A DNA stretch of 64,000 nucleotides, from NCBI GenBank assembly GCA_021730635.1, contig JAJNNC010000002.1, forward strand, positions 682,001-746,000. The letters run 5' to 3'. The position numbers and the translations under genes were made by a program. Below, piece after piece: positions 1 to 9,730 of the stretch (positions are counted from its first letter, which is position 1; every line of letters starts with the position of its first letter). The DNA comes from Catalimonadaceae bacterium JC749. GTDB taxonomy: Bacteria; Bacteroidota; Bacteroidia; Cytophagales; Cyclobacteriaceae. The notes beneath the pieces are model-generated. The model did no database searches. It had not been told where the DNA came from and was given only the letters and a program-made list of their open reading frames with translations.

Positions 1-1499
1 CCGCCACGGTAGATTTGCTACTGACCAATACACAGCTGGCTACGACCAACAGCGTTGGGTTAGGCACGTCGGGTCTTTCTGCTATTCTATCGGTATATAT
101 GCATCAAACTACCCGAAGACAAAGTTTTGATGCCTATGAAGTCACTGGAGAAGACTTTGCCATCACACAATCCTGGAGTGCTTTATACAGTATTGCCATG
201 GAAGATTTGCGGGAGATAGTACAGATCGGCACGGAGCAGGAAGCCTGGCATTATGTAGGTATTGCTCAGATTCTCAAGGCGTACTATACCAGCCAGATGG
301 TCGATGTGTGGGGAGATATTCCTTTTTCGCAAGCCAATACGACTCCGGAAACTTATACACCGCAGGTAGACGATGATGCCAGTATCTATCCGCAACTTTT
401 TACCCTGCTGGACGAAGGCATCGCCAATCTGGCAAAAGAATCTGACCAGCCGCCCGGAGCCGACGATCTCATCTATGGAGGAGACCTGGATAAATGGAGA
501 AAACTGGCGAAAACCGTCAAACTCAAGCTATACAATCAGCTTCGTCTGATACAGGATGTGTCTGCTGAGGTCAATGCTTTGCTGGCAGAGGGTGATTTGA
601 TCAGCACCCTGGAAGAAGATTTTGAACTGCCTTATTTTCAAAGCCAGTCGCCGGATAACCGGAATCCAGGTTTTATTGCAGATTATCCGGCCACCCGTAT
701 TTATTATATCAGTGTATGGTTTTATGAAATCATGACCGGACAGAATCCTGCGATACTGACAGGGATCACCGACCCACGCATTCCTTATTACTGGTATAAC
801 CAACTGACAGAAACCGAAGCGCCTCAAAATCCCGCAGAATATCGGGATGGCACTTTCCAGTCTATTTATTTTGGTTCTACCGGTACCAACCAGGCCGGGA
901 GCCAGGATCAATCGCAAACGGTGATGGGGATGTATCCTTACGGAGGGCGCTATGATGATGGCAGTGCCATTACAGTCACTCAGAATGATGCGCCGGGCGA
1001 TGTGCCTCAACGGCTCCTGACCTATTATGCCCGGCTGTTTATTGAGGCAGAACTGGCTTTGGCAGGGGTAACTACCGGTGATCCACGGGCCTTGCTGCAA
1101 AGTGCCATACAGGCTTCTTTCGATAAGGTCAACGAGGTAGCGGCTAACTTCGACGCTAAAAACCAGGATCCCCCTCCTTTGATGACCCAGGAGGCCATGG
1201 ATACCTACATCAATGCAGTGTTGGTGCAGTATGATGCTGGCAGCAATGACCGTAAACTCGAGATCATCATGACTCAGAAATGGATTGCCTCTTTTGGTTA
1301 CTCTGTGGATCAGTATACGGATTACCGGCGAACGGGCTATCCGGTACTGTACGATCCTAACACGGATCCGTTGAGCTACACCAATGCGTCCAAACAGTTC
1401 CCAACTGTGCTGCCCTATTCTGCCAATGAGGTAGAACTGAACCCAAATATAGAACAACAAAACCCCAGTGCCACCAAAGTATTCTGGGATGCCAATTAG
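1..1499 (+). CDS. SusD/RagB-family outer-membrane lipoprotein (5' truncated)
   Basis: The reading frame is open to the first base of the window, so the signal peptide, the lipobox and the start lie upstream. The visible part shows the helical SusD/RagB pattern: an early segment with VGIAQILKAYYTSQMVDVWG followed by GDIPFSQA, then GDLDKWRKLAKTVKLKLYNQ, and the usual C-terminal block with WIASFGYSVDQYTDYRRTGYP and LPYSANEVELNPN. SusD proteins are surface lipoproteins that cap a SusC TonB-dependent channel and help bind its substrate. The SusC partner should lie just before the window. A lipoprotein gene follows 67 bases downstream. The substrate cannot be told from the sequence. Confidence 0.93.
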   Translation, partial: ATVDLLLTNTQLATTNSVGLGTSGLSAILSVYMHQTTRRQSFDAYEVTGEDFAITQSWSALYSIAMEDLREIVQIGTEQEAWHYVGIAQILKAYYTSQMVDVWGDIPFSQANTTPETYTPQVDDDASIYPQLFTLLDEGIANLAKESDQPPGADDLIYGGDLDKWRKLAKTVKLKLYNQLRLIQDVSAEVNALLAEGDLISTLEEDFELPYFQSQSPDNRNPGFIADYPATRIYYISVWFYEIMTGQNPAILTGITDPRIPYYWYNQLTETEAPQNPAEYRDGTFQSIYFGSTGTNQAGSQDQSQTVMGMYPYGGRYDDGSAITVTQNDAPGDVPQRLLTYYARLFIEAELALAGVTTGDPRALLQSAIQASFDKVNEVAANFDAKNQDPPPLMTQEAMDTYINAVLVQYDAGSNDRKLEIIMTQKWIASFGYSVDQYTDYRRTGYPVLYDPNTDPLSYTNASKQFPTVLPYSANEVELNPNIEQQNPSATKVFWDAN

Positions 1500-1566
1500 T
1501 ATCAACAGAGCAGGTGTGATGCAGAAGAGCAACCCTCACACCTGATCAGTAAATTAATACTGCAGA

Positions 1567-2451
1567 ATGATGAAAAATTACTTAAAAATAGGAATACTAG
1601 CAGGTGTCTTGATCATGCAGACTGCCTGCGAAAGTGAAAATTTTGTCTCTGAAATTCCCAAAGGGGCCATGGTATATATCACAACCGGCACTGATGATAC
1701 GGGTTTGGTCAACATTCTGAACCCTGAGGAGACGCGACTTTATTTTACCATCAGTTTGACGGATGCGCAGGGTACAAACCTGGAATTTGCGCCGGTAGCC
1801 TCTATTGATGTGACGGTAACTTTTAACAACGCTTCCGAAGGCACTACCCACAAAGCCCTGATTCAGAATATTACGACCTGGCCGCAAACCTATGATATCG
1901 ATACCCAGGAACTGATCGGGTTTTACTCAGAAAATGTACTGACCCTGGATAGCCTGGATTTAGGAGATAGTTTTTTTATCACTACCGACTTTCACATGGA
2001 AGATGGTCGTTTGTTGAGTGGTTGGAGTCCGGCTTTGCTGGATAATTCAGCAGCGTCCATTTATCGGGTTTTTGTCAACTATCCGGTAGGATGTCCTTCC
2101 GCTATTGCGGGAACTTATTTGGCAGAGTGTATCAATTGTCCGAACGGAGAAAATCAGAGTCAAACCGTCACTTTGACAGAAGTTTCTCCAGGCAACTATA
2201 CCATTAGCGATATTGCCCTGGGTTTGTTTGGCGCTGATTTACCTGTGGCTTACAATGTTAGCGATGTGTGTGGGCAGATCATACCCGCAGCGGCTTCCAG
2301 GGATTTTGGTACGCAGGTAGTGGTGGAGGCCTTGCTGGGAAGCCAGATCGATTTTTCTACAGGCATTATCACCCTGAACTTACAATATGGGGCCGCGTCC
2401 TGTTGCGGGATAGCAGGATGGCAATTTTCTTATACTTTAACACCTCAATAA
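1567..2451 (+). CDS. Lipoprotein downstream of SusD (SusE/F-like position)
   Basis: This 294-residue protein has an N-terminal hydrophobic stretch ending in a lipobox (MQTAC, Cys21), so it should be lipidated and probably surface exposed. No enzyme motif is visible. The N-terminal half is beta-rich. The C-terminal ~120 residues, from GTYLAECINC to the final YTLTPQ, contain GNYTISDIALG, a CG pair and an IITLNLQYG stretch. They resemble the C-terminal domain of the lipoprotein at 8665-9651 (GKYSIADLSSG, ACGNIQLD, GVITVMWQ, ending YTPQ). It sits third in a SusC-SusD-lipoprotein order, where accessory substrate-binding lipoproteins usually occur. Two adjacent ATG codons begin the gene; either could be the start. 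Confidence 0.85.
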   Translation: MMKNYLKIGILAGVLIMQTACESENFVSEIPKGAMVYITTGTDDTGLVNILNPEETRLYFTISLTDAQGTNLEFAPVASIDVTVTFNNASEGTTHKALIQNITTWPQTYDIDTQELIGFYSENVLTLDSLDLGDSFFITTDFHMEDGRLLSGWSPALLDNSAASIYRVFVNYPVGCPSAIAGTYLAECINCPNGENQSQTVTLTEVSPGNYTISDIALGLFGADLPVAYNVSDVCGQIIPAAASRDFGTQVVVEALLGSQIDFSTGIITLNLQYGAASCCGIAGWQFSYTLTPQ

Positions 2452-3410
2452 ATGGTGGAACAGGGGCATCCTGACCGGTGCTCCTGTATTATACTTTTCT
2501 ACTGTGAGTTGTCTATCCATTTTCATGGGTAAGGGGTCTGCTTATCTTTGAAAAACGGGGAAGGCATCCCCCTGATTTTCTCCTTTCCGCAACGGAAATA
2601 ATTATCTTCCTTTCATCCACTGTATTTTTATAGGGCAGGTTGACAATCAGCTTCAGAAAATGCATTGTCAAAGAGGTGTGCTACACCTGCGCCACAGTAG
2701 GCTTTCATCGGCTGACTGCCAAATCCTTCAGCACTTATACAGCAAGTTTTCCGCTGGCAATACACCGTCCATCAGGCAATTAGTATAGGGAATTCGTTCA
2801 GCCATTGTAGCACTCATAGGGACTGGGCCTGTGACAGGCCGAAAGTATGATTTACTGAGAAAAGTGCGCTCCGAAAATAGCATCAGGAGAAACCCAATAA
2901 TTTTTCGGCTGAGGTAACATATCTTACTTTTAAAAGTTTGATTTTCATCATAAGATTACCCTTCAATTTTGCCTTACCTATTCAGCAATATTAGTATACG
3001 CTTTTGCATTTTTATTAATAGATATTTAATAAATGAAAAAAATTATTGATATTATATTCAAATATTTAGTTAATATTGCTGAAATAATAATTGTATGTCT
3101 TGGTTTGGCTTTTTAGAATAGTGGGAAATTCTAGCAGAAACTCAAAAAACATGCGTATTAAAATTGACTTTTTGAATTAAAGATTTACATTTACACACTA
3201 TTTTATTGCCATAACTTCAATGTGCAGTAATTAAATGCTGAAAAGTTAAAATTATTAACATTTTGTTTTGATCTTCAGCATATTTTTAAAATTATTCTCT
3301 TTTAGCAAGATGCGTCTCTACGAAAGAAATGCCAAGCCTCGCTTCTACAGATTTGCCATATTTTTATTGCTTTTATATTGGTATGTTCAATTAAACTAAA
3401 ATGTTAGACT
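2452..3410. other. Long intergenic region between two SusCD units
   Basis: About 960 bases without a convincing gene. The first part has a TATCTTTG -7-like element at 2543-2550 with no gene behind it. The middle (about 2640-2880) is visibly richer in G+C and contains the palindrome at 2826-2840; it could be a decayed remnant but I recognise no protein in it. The last ~500 bases are strongly A+T rich and presumably hold the promoter and long leader of the SusC gene at 3411. I could not pick out a convincing TAnnTTTG element directly upstream of that gene. Confidence 0.6.
2826..2840. repeat. 15-bp perfect palindrome (GGCCTGT-G-ACAGGCC)
   Basis: The two 7-base arms are exact reverse complements around a single G. 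It lies in the intergenic region between the two SusCD units, with no T run next to it, so it is a poor intrinsic terminator. It could be a protein-binding site or chance. Function unknown. Confidence 0.4.
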
Positions 3411-6400
3411 ATGAGATGTAATTTTACTAGTGAACCCTATCCGGATCTTCGATGGCTCTGGACGGGGCTCTGCAGTTTTTTGCTAATTTTCTGCCTAACC
3501 CAGAATTTGTATGCGCAGGAGAGTACTGTAACCGGTACAGTCACTTCCGCTGAGGATGGGGCTGTCTTGCCAGGGGTCAACGTCATTGTAAAAGGATCTA
3601 CAATCGGTACTGTCACAGACATTGAAGGGAACTATCGCTTAAATGTTCCTAATGATGCCAATACCCTTACTTTCTCCTTCATCGGATTATTGGAGCAGGA
3701 AATTGACATTAATGGCCGCTCTGAGATCAATGTGGTCATGCAATCTGATGTGCAGCAGCTGACAGAAGTAGTCGTTACTGCGATTGGTATCGAGCGGGAG
3801 AAAAAAGCCTTAGGCTATTCGGTAGCCAGTGTGGATGGAGAACGCATTGCCCAACGATCAGAACCTGATCCGATTCGTTCTCTGAGTGGTAAAATGCCTG
3901 GTGTTAACATTCAGGCGGGCGGAGGTGCTCCGGGGCAGTCTACCAAAATCAATATCCGGGGTATCTCATCATTGACAGGCAATACCCAGCCTTTGTTTGT
4001 GGTAGATGGTATTCCTTTTGACAACTCTACCAACTCTATCAATCCGACTGATCCTTCCGCTAGTGTGGGGGTAGATAACTCAGCTTTTTCAAACCGCGCC
4101 TTCGATATTGATCCCAACAACATTGAATCATTGACAGTGCTGAAAGGCGCTGCTGCGGCTGCTCTGTATGGATCAAGAGCGACCAACGGGGTTGTGGTTA
4201 TTACGACCAAATCGGCTAAGAAAAATGCTAAAAAGGGTCTGGAAGTGACCTACAACGGGTCTTACAATGTAGAAAATGTGTCTAGCTTACCTGAATACCA
4301 GGACATCTATGCCCAGGGGTCTAACCAGTTGTATAATGCTGGCTTCATTGGCAACTGGGGAGCGCCTTTTCCAGATCATGTAGACCGGCTCAATGCATTG
4401 TATGGCACCAACTATTCTAAAACGATGTACGGTGGTGTAACAGATGCAGAAGGTAACGTCATCGTGCCAGCCACGCCTGAGGGTTATATCCAGCACCCCT
4501 TGATTGAAACCTCATACGGACAATCGCAGGGGTATCATCTCGTATTTCCGGAACTGGTCAAAGGCTATTATATCGCCGACGAAGGTGTTTTTATTACTGA
4601 CAGAAATGACCCCCGTTGGGGTACCGGAACACCTATTGGTATCGATGTGCCTTTTCAGCCTTATGATATTGTAGGAGGCTTCTTCGATCAGGGCCGGGTG
4701 ATAGAAAATAGCGTGAATATCACTTCAGGAAGCGAAACCACAACCTTATCCGGTGGCGTTTCCAGAATGGATAATACGGGAATCATACCAAATTCTGAAG
4801 CATCCAGAACTTCTTTGAATTTTGGCGGGAATGGTCAGCTTTCCAATGGTTTGTTCATTTCAGGAAACGTGAACTATGTGAACACCACCCAACAGACCCC
4901 GCAGTCTGGTGGTAGTTTCTTCCTGGATTATACTACAGCTACTTCTACTTCACTTTTTGGCCGACTGTTTTATCTGCCCCGAAACTTTAACCTGAACGGA
5001 TATCCCTTTGAAAATCCGGTAGATGGCTCCAACGTATTTTACCGTGCCCTGGATAACCCGCTGTGGATCGCCAAATACAATAGCTACTCCAGTGATGTGA
5101 ACCGGGTATTCGGAAACATGTCCTTATCTTATGACATTGGAGAATGGCTAAACATAACAGCGAAGGGAGGGGTCAACACCTATAGTGAAGCTAGAAAAGA
5201 CATTGTCAGGTCCGGTGGTACGGCTATCCCTGCCGGTAGAGTATGGACAGAAGATTTAACCTACACAGAGCAGGATTACAACGTGATTGCTACCGTGACC
5301 AAAGATTTTACCGATGCCATCGGTTTTCGGGCTATCGTCGGAGGTAACGTTAACCAGCGGGAACTCAGCCGCAGAAAAGTGACAGGCTCCGGGATCATCT
5401 CCGAAGGATTATACAATGTAGATGCTACCACACAGACTACCGTTAATTATGATTTCCGCAGTCTGAGAAGGTTTTATGCAGCCTATGCGGACCTGCAGTT
5501 TTCCTATAATGATTACTTTTTCCTGAACGTGGTAGGAAGAAACGATTGGTCGTCTACGCTGCCGGTAGATAACCGGAGTTACTTCTACCCTGGTGTCAGT
5601 GCTTCTCTGATCTTTACCGAAGCTTTTGGGATCAGCAATAATATCCTGAATTATGGTAAGGTCCGTGGGGCTATCACCAAAGTGGGTAATGAACCCAACC
5701 CATACCTGACCGCTACCTATTTTAACATCATTCAGCCTTTCACCGGCGCCAATGGCGTAGATTATAATGGTGCTACCCTGGGCGATGTGTTGGGTAACGC
5801 GAATCTGAAACCGGAATTTACTACGGAGATAGAAGCGGGTGTGGAATTACAGCTGCTCGATAATCGTGTGGGTCTGGATCTGACTTATTTCAAACGGACT
5901 TCTACCGATCAGATTGCCACAGCCCGTATTCCGGCTACCAGTGGTTTTGAAAGAGAGGTAGTCAATATTGGTGAACTGGAAAATAAAGGATGGGAGATAG
6001 GCTTAGACCTTACCCCTCTCCGCTTGAATAACGGATTCAGCTGGAATATTTATACAGCTTTTACCCGTATCAGAAGTCTGGTGGTGGATGCAGGTCCTGC
6101 CGGTGAAATTTATATAGGAGGTCCTTTGACTACTTTGGGTACTATTCATCGTTCCGGTGAACCTTATGGACAAATACTAGGCAGCAAAAATGCTCGTGAT
6201 GAGGAAGGGAATCTGTTGATCAACAAAGCTTCCGGACTACCCTTTAGAGTGCCTACTTCAGAAATTATCGGAGACCCAAACCCTGATTTTATCATGGGTA
6301 TCACCAATACCTTTACTTATAAAGGTTTCACGCTGAGAGCTTTGGTAGATTGGAGACAAGGGGGTGACATTTACTCGGCTACGGCCGCCTCCCTGTTGCT

Positions 6401-6857
6401 GCGCGGTCAGTTGAAACTTTCTGAAGACAGAGAAGGACTACGGGTTGTGCCTGGTGTATATGGAGATCCGCAAACGTATGAGCCTGTGCTGGACGAAAAT
6501 GGTAATAAGATTGTCAATACTACCCCGATAACGGCTTTTGATTACCATTTCACTGATGGATTTGGTGCTTACGGACAGGATGAAGTCAATGTGTACGATG
6601 GTACTACTATTCGTTTGAGAGAGGTAAGTCTGGGCTATGCCCTTCCTCAATCTATTATTGAAAAAACACCTTTCGGATCTGTAAAGGTCATGCTTTCCGG
6701 ACGTAACCTCTGGTTTAAAGCGCCGAACTTCCTGGAAGGCCTCAACTTTGACCCGGAAGTGTTGGCCGAGCCGGCAGACTCTAATGTGCAGGGCTTTGAC
6801 TACGGAGCTACACCCAGTACTCGTCGTTATGGTGTAAACCTCAGTTTGACTTTCTAA
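3411..6857 (+). CDS. SusC/RagA-family TonB-dependent outer-membrane transporter
   Basis: A 1148-residue protein of typical SusC length. It has a signal peptide ending near residue 35 (LYAQES), a carboxypeptidase-regulatory-like domain (about 38-115, PGVNVIVKGSTIGTVTDIEG), the SusC transition TEVVVTAIGIE, and a plug domain with KINIRGISS, PLFVVDGIPFDN and LKGAAAAALYGSRATNGV. The rest is a beta barrel ending in the aromatic terminus NLSLTF. It should form the energised channel under the SusD protein that begins 35 bases downstream. No STN domain precedes the regulatory-like domain, so it is not the sigma/anti-sigma signalling type, unlike the second complete SusC in this window. Substrate unknown: there is no glycosidase or protease in the operon. 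Confidence 0.96.
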   Translation: MRCNFTSEPYPDLRWLWTGLCSFLLIFCLTQNLYAQESTVTGTVTSAEDGAVLPGVNVIVKGSTIGTVTDIEGNYRLNVPNDANTLTFSFIGLLEQEIDINGRSEINVVMQSDVQQLTEVVVTAIGIEREKKALGYSVASVDGERIAQRSEPDPIRSLSGKMPGVNIQAGGGAPGQSTKINIRGISSLTGNTQPLFVVDGIPFDNSTNSINPTDPSASVGVDNSAFSNRAFDIDPNNIESLTVLKGAAAAALYGSRATNGVVVITTKSAKKNAKKGLEVTYNGSYNVENVSSLPEYQDIYAQGSNQLYNAGFIGNWGAPFPDHVDRLNALYGTNYSKTMYGGVTDAEGNVIVPATPEGYIQHPLIETSYGQSQGYHLVFPELVKGYYIADEGVFITDRNDPRWGTGTPIGIDVPFQPYDIVGGFFDQGRVIENSVNITSGSETTTLSGGVSRMDNTGIIPNSEASRTSLNFGGNGQLSNGLFISGNVNYVNTTQQTPQSGGSFFLDYTTATSTSLFGRLFYLPRNFNLNGYPFENPVDGSNVFYRALDNPLWIAKYNSYSSDVNRVFGNMSLSYDIGEWLNITAKGGVNTYSEARKDIVRSGGTAIPAGRVWTEDLTYTEQDYNVIATVTKDFTDAIGFRAIVGGNVNQRELSRRKVTGSGIISEGLYNVDATTQTTVNYDFRSLRRFYAAYADLQFSYNDYFFLNVVGRNDWSSTLPVDNRSYFYPGVSASLIFTEAFGISNNILNYGKVRGAITKVGNEPNPYLTATYFNIIQPFTGANGVDYNGATLGDVLGNANLKPEFTTEIEAGVELQLLDNRVGLDLTYFKRTSTDQIATARIPATSGFEREVVNIGELENKGWEIGLDLTPLRLNNGFSWNIYTAFTRIRSLVVDAGPAGEIYIGGPLTTLGTIHRSGEPYGQILGSKNARDEEGNLLINKASGLPFRVPTSEIIGDPNPDFIMGITNTFTYKGFTLRALVDWRQGGDIYSATAASLLLRGQLKLSEDREGLRVVPGVYGDPQTYEPVLDENGNKIVNTTPITAFDYHFTDGFGAYGQDEVNVYDGTTIRLREVSLGYALPQSIIEKTPFGSVKVMLSGRNLWFKAPNFLEGLNFDPEVLAEPADSNVQGFDYGATPSTRRYGVNLSLTF

Positions 6858-6892
6858 CTGTCTGATTGGCTATTTTAATTGATTACAATACA

Positions 6893-8635
6893 ATGAAAAG
6901 AATTTATAGTAACCTTTATATATATCTCCTGGCCATCGTGCTTTCTGGTACGGTAGCCAGTTGTGAACTGTTTGATCTGGATATTAATGACGATCCAAAC
7001 AATCCTAAAGAAGCCTCTCTGAACCTATTACTTTCTCAGGCTTTATTGGATGGATCAGAACTTTTCGCCGATGAACTGAATGAAGATGTGCATTCCTTTG
7101 TAGGCATTCTGGCAGAACAGGGTACCGACGGTTTTGATGTGGACAATCAGACCTATAACCTGGATTGGTTGCAGTTATATTATGGTCCATTGAAAGATGT
7201 ACAAGCCATCATTGATCTGGCAGAAGAACAAGGCAACAACCCTTATTACCTGGGCATTGGTAAAGCTTTGAAGGCATATTACTTTAGCTTAATGGTAGAT
7301 CTGTGGGGAGCTGTGCCTTATACAGAAGCTTTAAGGGGAGATGCTGAAGAGATCATTAAATATCCTGTCTATGACGATGGTGCCACGATTTACCAGGATT
7401 TATTCCGTTTGCTGGATGAGGCTATCGCTCATTTTAATGAATCCAGTGCCGTCACAGTGCAGGGCGATCCCATCTACAACGGTAACATTGACCGTTGGAG
7501 AAAAATGGCCAAGTCGCTGAAGCTGAAAATGCTGATTCAGACGCGCCGGGTACAGGATAATACCGCTGCGATCAATGCATTGATCCAGGAAAACGACCTG
7601 ATTCTTACCGATGCGGAAGACTTTACTTTCCAGTTCAATAGTATCAATAACCCTGAAAATGAAAACCGCCACCCCTGGTATGTAGAAGGCTACGGAGGTG
7701 CCGAATACGGGTTTACCTACTTATCTCACCAGTTTATGGTAGAAATGCTGGATAACCAGGACCCTCGACGGCCTTTTTACATGAGACGCCAAACTTCTTC
7801 CATACTGGATCAAAGCGTTTCTACTCAGCGTCAGAATACGCCCTGTTCGCAAATTACTGGATGTATTTACGGTTATCTGGTACTCAATGATAATATCATT
7901 GACAGACTTTATACCAATAAAGGCAAAGAGTTTACAGGGGCACAGGAAACTTTTCTGGCAGGTATCTTCGGCCGCGACCGTTCAGACCCCTCCGGTATTC
8001 CGTTGGATGGAAGTTTAAGAACAGCCATAGGGGTCTATCCCATAGGTGGGTTGTACGATCTGACTTCTCCTGAAGGTGCCAATAACAATAAAGGGAGTGG
8101 AGCCGGTATTTTCCCAATGATCACTTCGGTGAATATCAACTTCTATAAAATAGAAGCCATGCTGACGCTTGGTACACCTGGAGATCCCAGAACCTTGTTT
8201 GAGCAGACTATCAGAGGGCATATCAGCAAAGTGGTCAACTTTGCCAGCAATATTAACCAAAATCCTTTGGGGCCCGACGATCCAATTGATATCTACGTCA
8301 ATGCGCCAGTGGATTCAGCTACAGATAATTATGTAAATCTGTATATGCAAAGGTTCGACAATGCTCCCTCTAACGAAGCTAAGTTGGCGGTAATTATGAA
8401 ACAGGCCTGGTTTAGTAACTTTGGCAATGGTTTCGAGATCTATAATGCTTTCAGAAGAACAGGATATCCGAATGATCTGCAACAACCGCTCAACCGGAGA
8501 AGACAATTTGCGTTGCGGTTGCCGTATGCGCAGGATGACCTGACTTTCAACCAAAGTGTAACAGACGATATCAGGAATGTAGCCTTTGATCGGGATCCGG
8601 TATTTTGGGATGTAATCGGTTACCAGTTCCAGTAA
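6893..8635 (+). CDS. SusD/RagB-family outer-membrane lipoprotein
   Basis: I place the start at the ATG at 6893 (MKRIYSNLYIYLL); the frame extends 27 bases upstream only through a TTG. The resulting 580-residue protein has a signal peptide with a lipobox ending in Cys (GTVASC), then the SusD pattern: a helical N-terminal part with YLGIGKALKAYYFSLMVDLW, GNIDRWRKMAKSLKLKMLIQ in the middle, and a C-terminal block with WFSNFGNGFEIYNAFRRTGYP and RLPYAQDD. It is the surface-exposed partner of the SusC at 3411. It resembles the truncated SusD at the start of the window in layout and key motifs, consistent with paralogous units. Confidence 0.95.
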   Translation: MKRIYSNLYIYLLAIVLSGTVASCELFDLDINDDPNNPKEASLNLLLSQALLDGSELFADELNEDVHSFVGILAEQGTDGFDVDNQTYNLDWLQLYYGPLKDVQAIIDLAEEQGNNPYYLGIGKALKAYYFSLMVDLWGAVPYTEALRGDAEEIIKYPVYDDGATIYQDLFRLLDEAIAHFNESSAVTVQGDPIYNGNIDRWRKMAKSLKLKMLIQTRRVQDNTAAINALIQENDLILTDAEDFTFQFNSINNPENENRHPWYVEGYGGAEYGFTYLSHQFMVEMLDNQDPRRPFYMRRQTSSILDQSVSTQRQNTPCSQITGCIYGYLVLNDNIIDRLYTNKGKEFTGAQETFLAGIFGRDRSDPSGIPLDGSLRTAIGVYPIGGLYDLTSPEGANNNKGSGAGIFPMITSVNINFYKIEAMLTLGTPGDPRTLFEQTIRGHISKVVNFASNINQNPLGPDDPIDIYVNAPVDSATDNYVNLYMQRFDNAPSNEAKLAVIMKQAWFSNFGNGFEIYNAFRRTGYPNDLQQPLNRRRQFALRLPYAQDDLTFNQSVTDDIRNVAFDRDPVFWDVIGYQFQ

Positions 8636-8664
8636 TATTTGTACAGCATTAAGATTTGAACCAT

Positions 8665-9651
8665 ATGAAAAGAATATCGATTATCAATAGTACCTTTTTG
8701 CTGCTGAGTTTACTCATCGGTAACACCGCCTGTGAGGACGAAGAGCTAAATCCTTATGTAGAACCATTACCGGGCGTGCATGCATTTGCAGAAGTGCCTA
8801 ATCCGGGTGAAAACCCCACCAGTTTTATCTACAGAGATCCTTCCGTAGCCATTCCTTTTGAGATTGAATGGATTTCAGTTGACAGGCAATTAGAAGTAGA
8901 TAGAATAGAGTTATATCTTCTGTTCAATGAGAATTATGTAGATGAAGATGGTAATCCGCAAATCGCCCGGCACGGGGGCACAGCAGGAAAGCTTTTTCAA
9001 ACTTTCGAAGGGGAAGCCGTTCCTGGCAACCGGGAAGATATAAGTTTTTCTGTCTCTCAGGCAGATATGTATGCGCTGTATCAGGATGCTGCCTATGATT
9101 ATGACGGCGATGGTGAAACCACACCCGTGTACAGCAATCCTATGACACCGAATCGTACGGCTACCGTACCTTTCATTCCCGGCGATGACTTTGCCGTAAA
9201 GTGGATATTATATACCACAGATGGTCTTAAGTATGATTCCTGGTCTCCCAGTGTATGTACTGAACTTCCTGGCGCTAACTGTGAAGTAGCCTGGGGTATG
9301 CAATGTGTTTCTGATCTTGCCGGTACTTATACTTACACTACTTCGGGACAAACAGATGGTAGAGGGCCCTTTGAGTTTACTGGCACAGAAACCTTTACCG
9401 CTTTAGGAGGTGGAAAATACAGCATTGCAGATCTGAGTTCAGGGATGGAACCACAAGTCTGGGAAAATCCACCTGTGGCTGCCACCCTTATCGATGCTTG
9501 TGGTAATATACAACTGGATGCCGCTACTTTTAGCTATATCTATGCCTATGAAGTGACCGGCGGCTCAGTGGATCCGGATACCGGCGTGATTACCGTGATG
9601 TGGCAGAATGTATATGGTGAAAACGGAATTACCATCTATACACCGCAATAA
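8665..9651 (+). CDS. Lipoprotein at the end of the SusCD operon
   Basis: The ATG at 8665 gives a 328-residue protein with a signal peptide and lipobox (IGNTACEDEE). The frame begins slightly earlier only at a TTG. Residues up to about 215 are beta-rich and contain a Ca-binding-like acidic segment (YDYDGDGETTPVY). The C-terminal ~110 residues (from AGTYTYTT) match in pattern the C-terminal domain of the lipoprotein at 1567-2451: GxY-S/T-I-A/S-D, a CG pair, a D-x-x-T/S-G-V/I-I block and a terminal YTPQ. It is the last gene before an intrinsic terminator. Likely an accessory binding lipoprotein of this SusCD transporter; no catalytic motif is visible. Confidence 0.85.
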   Translation: MKRISIINSTFLLLSLLIGNTACEDEELNPYVEPLPGVHAFAEVPNPGENPTSFIYRDPSVAIPFEIEWISVDRQLEVDRIELYLLFNENYVDEDGNPQIARHGGTAGKLFQTFEGEAVPGNREDISFSVSQADMYALYQDAAYDYDGDGETTPVYSNPMTPNRTATVPFIPGDDFAVKWILYTTDGLKYDSWSPSVCTELPGANCEVAWGMQCVSDLAGTYTYTTSGQTDGRGPFEFTGTETFTALGGGKYSIADLSSGMEPQVWENPPVAATLIDACGNIQLDAATFSYIYAYEVTGGSVDPDTGVITVMWQNVYGENGITIYTPQ

Positions 9652-9677
9652 AGTTATATAGTTTTATAACAATCATG

Positions 9678-9707
9678 AAAAGAGCATCTGTAAGGTGCTC
9701 TTTTTTT
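9678..9707 (+). terminator. Intrinsic terminator of the SusC-SusD-lipoprotein operon
   Basis: A hairpin with arms AAGAGCA and TGCTCTT around a 9-base loop is followed by a run of seven T on the + strand. It starts 26 bases after the lipoprotein stop codon, in the gap before a convergent gene, so it may also help terminate the opposite transcript. Confidence 0.85.
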
Positions 9708-9730
9708 ATTTCCAGGGCTAAAGGTTAACA

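Noticed and set aside
528-1532. Long open frame on the minus strand opposite the first SusD gene
   Set aside because: It lies fully antisense to a well-supported SusD gene; its protein has no recognisable domain and low-complexity composition. The codon pattern of the SusD gene explains it.
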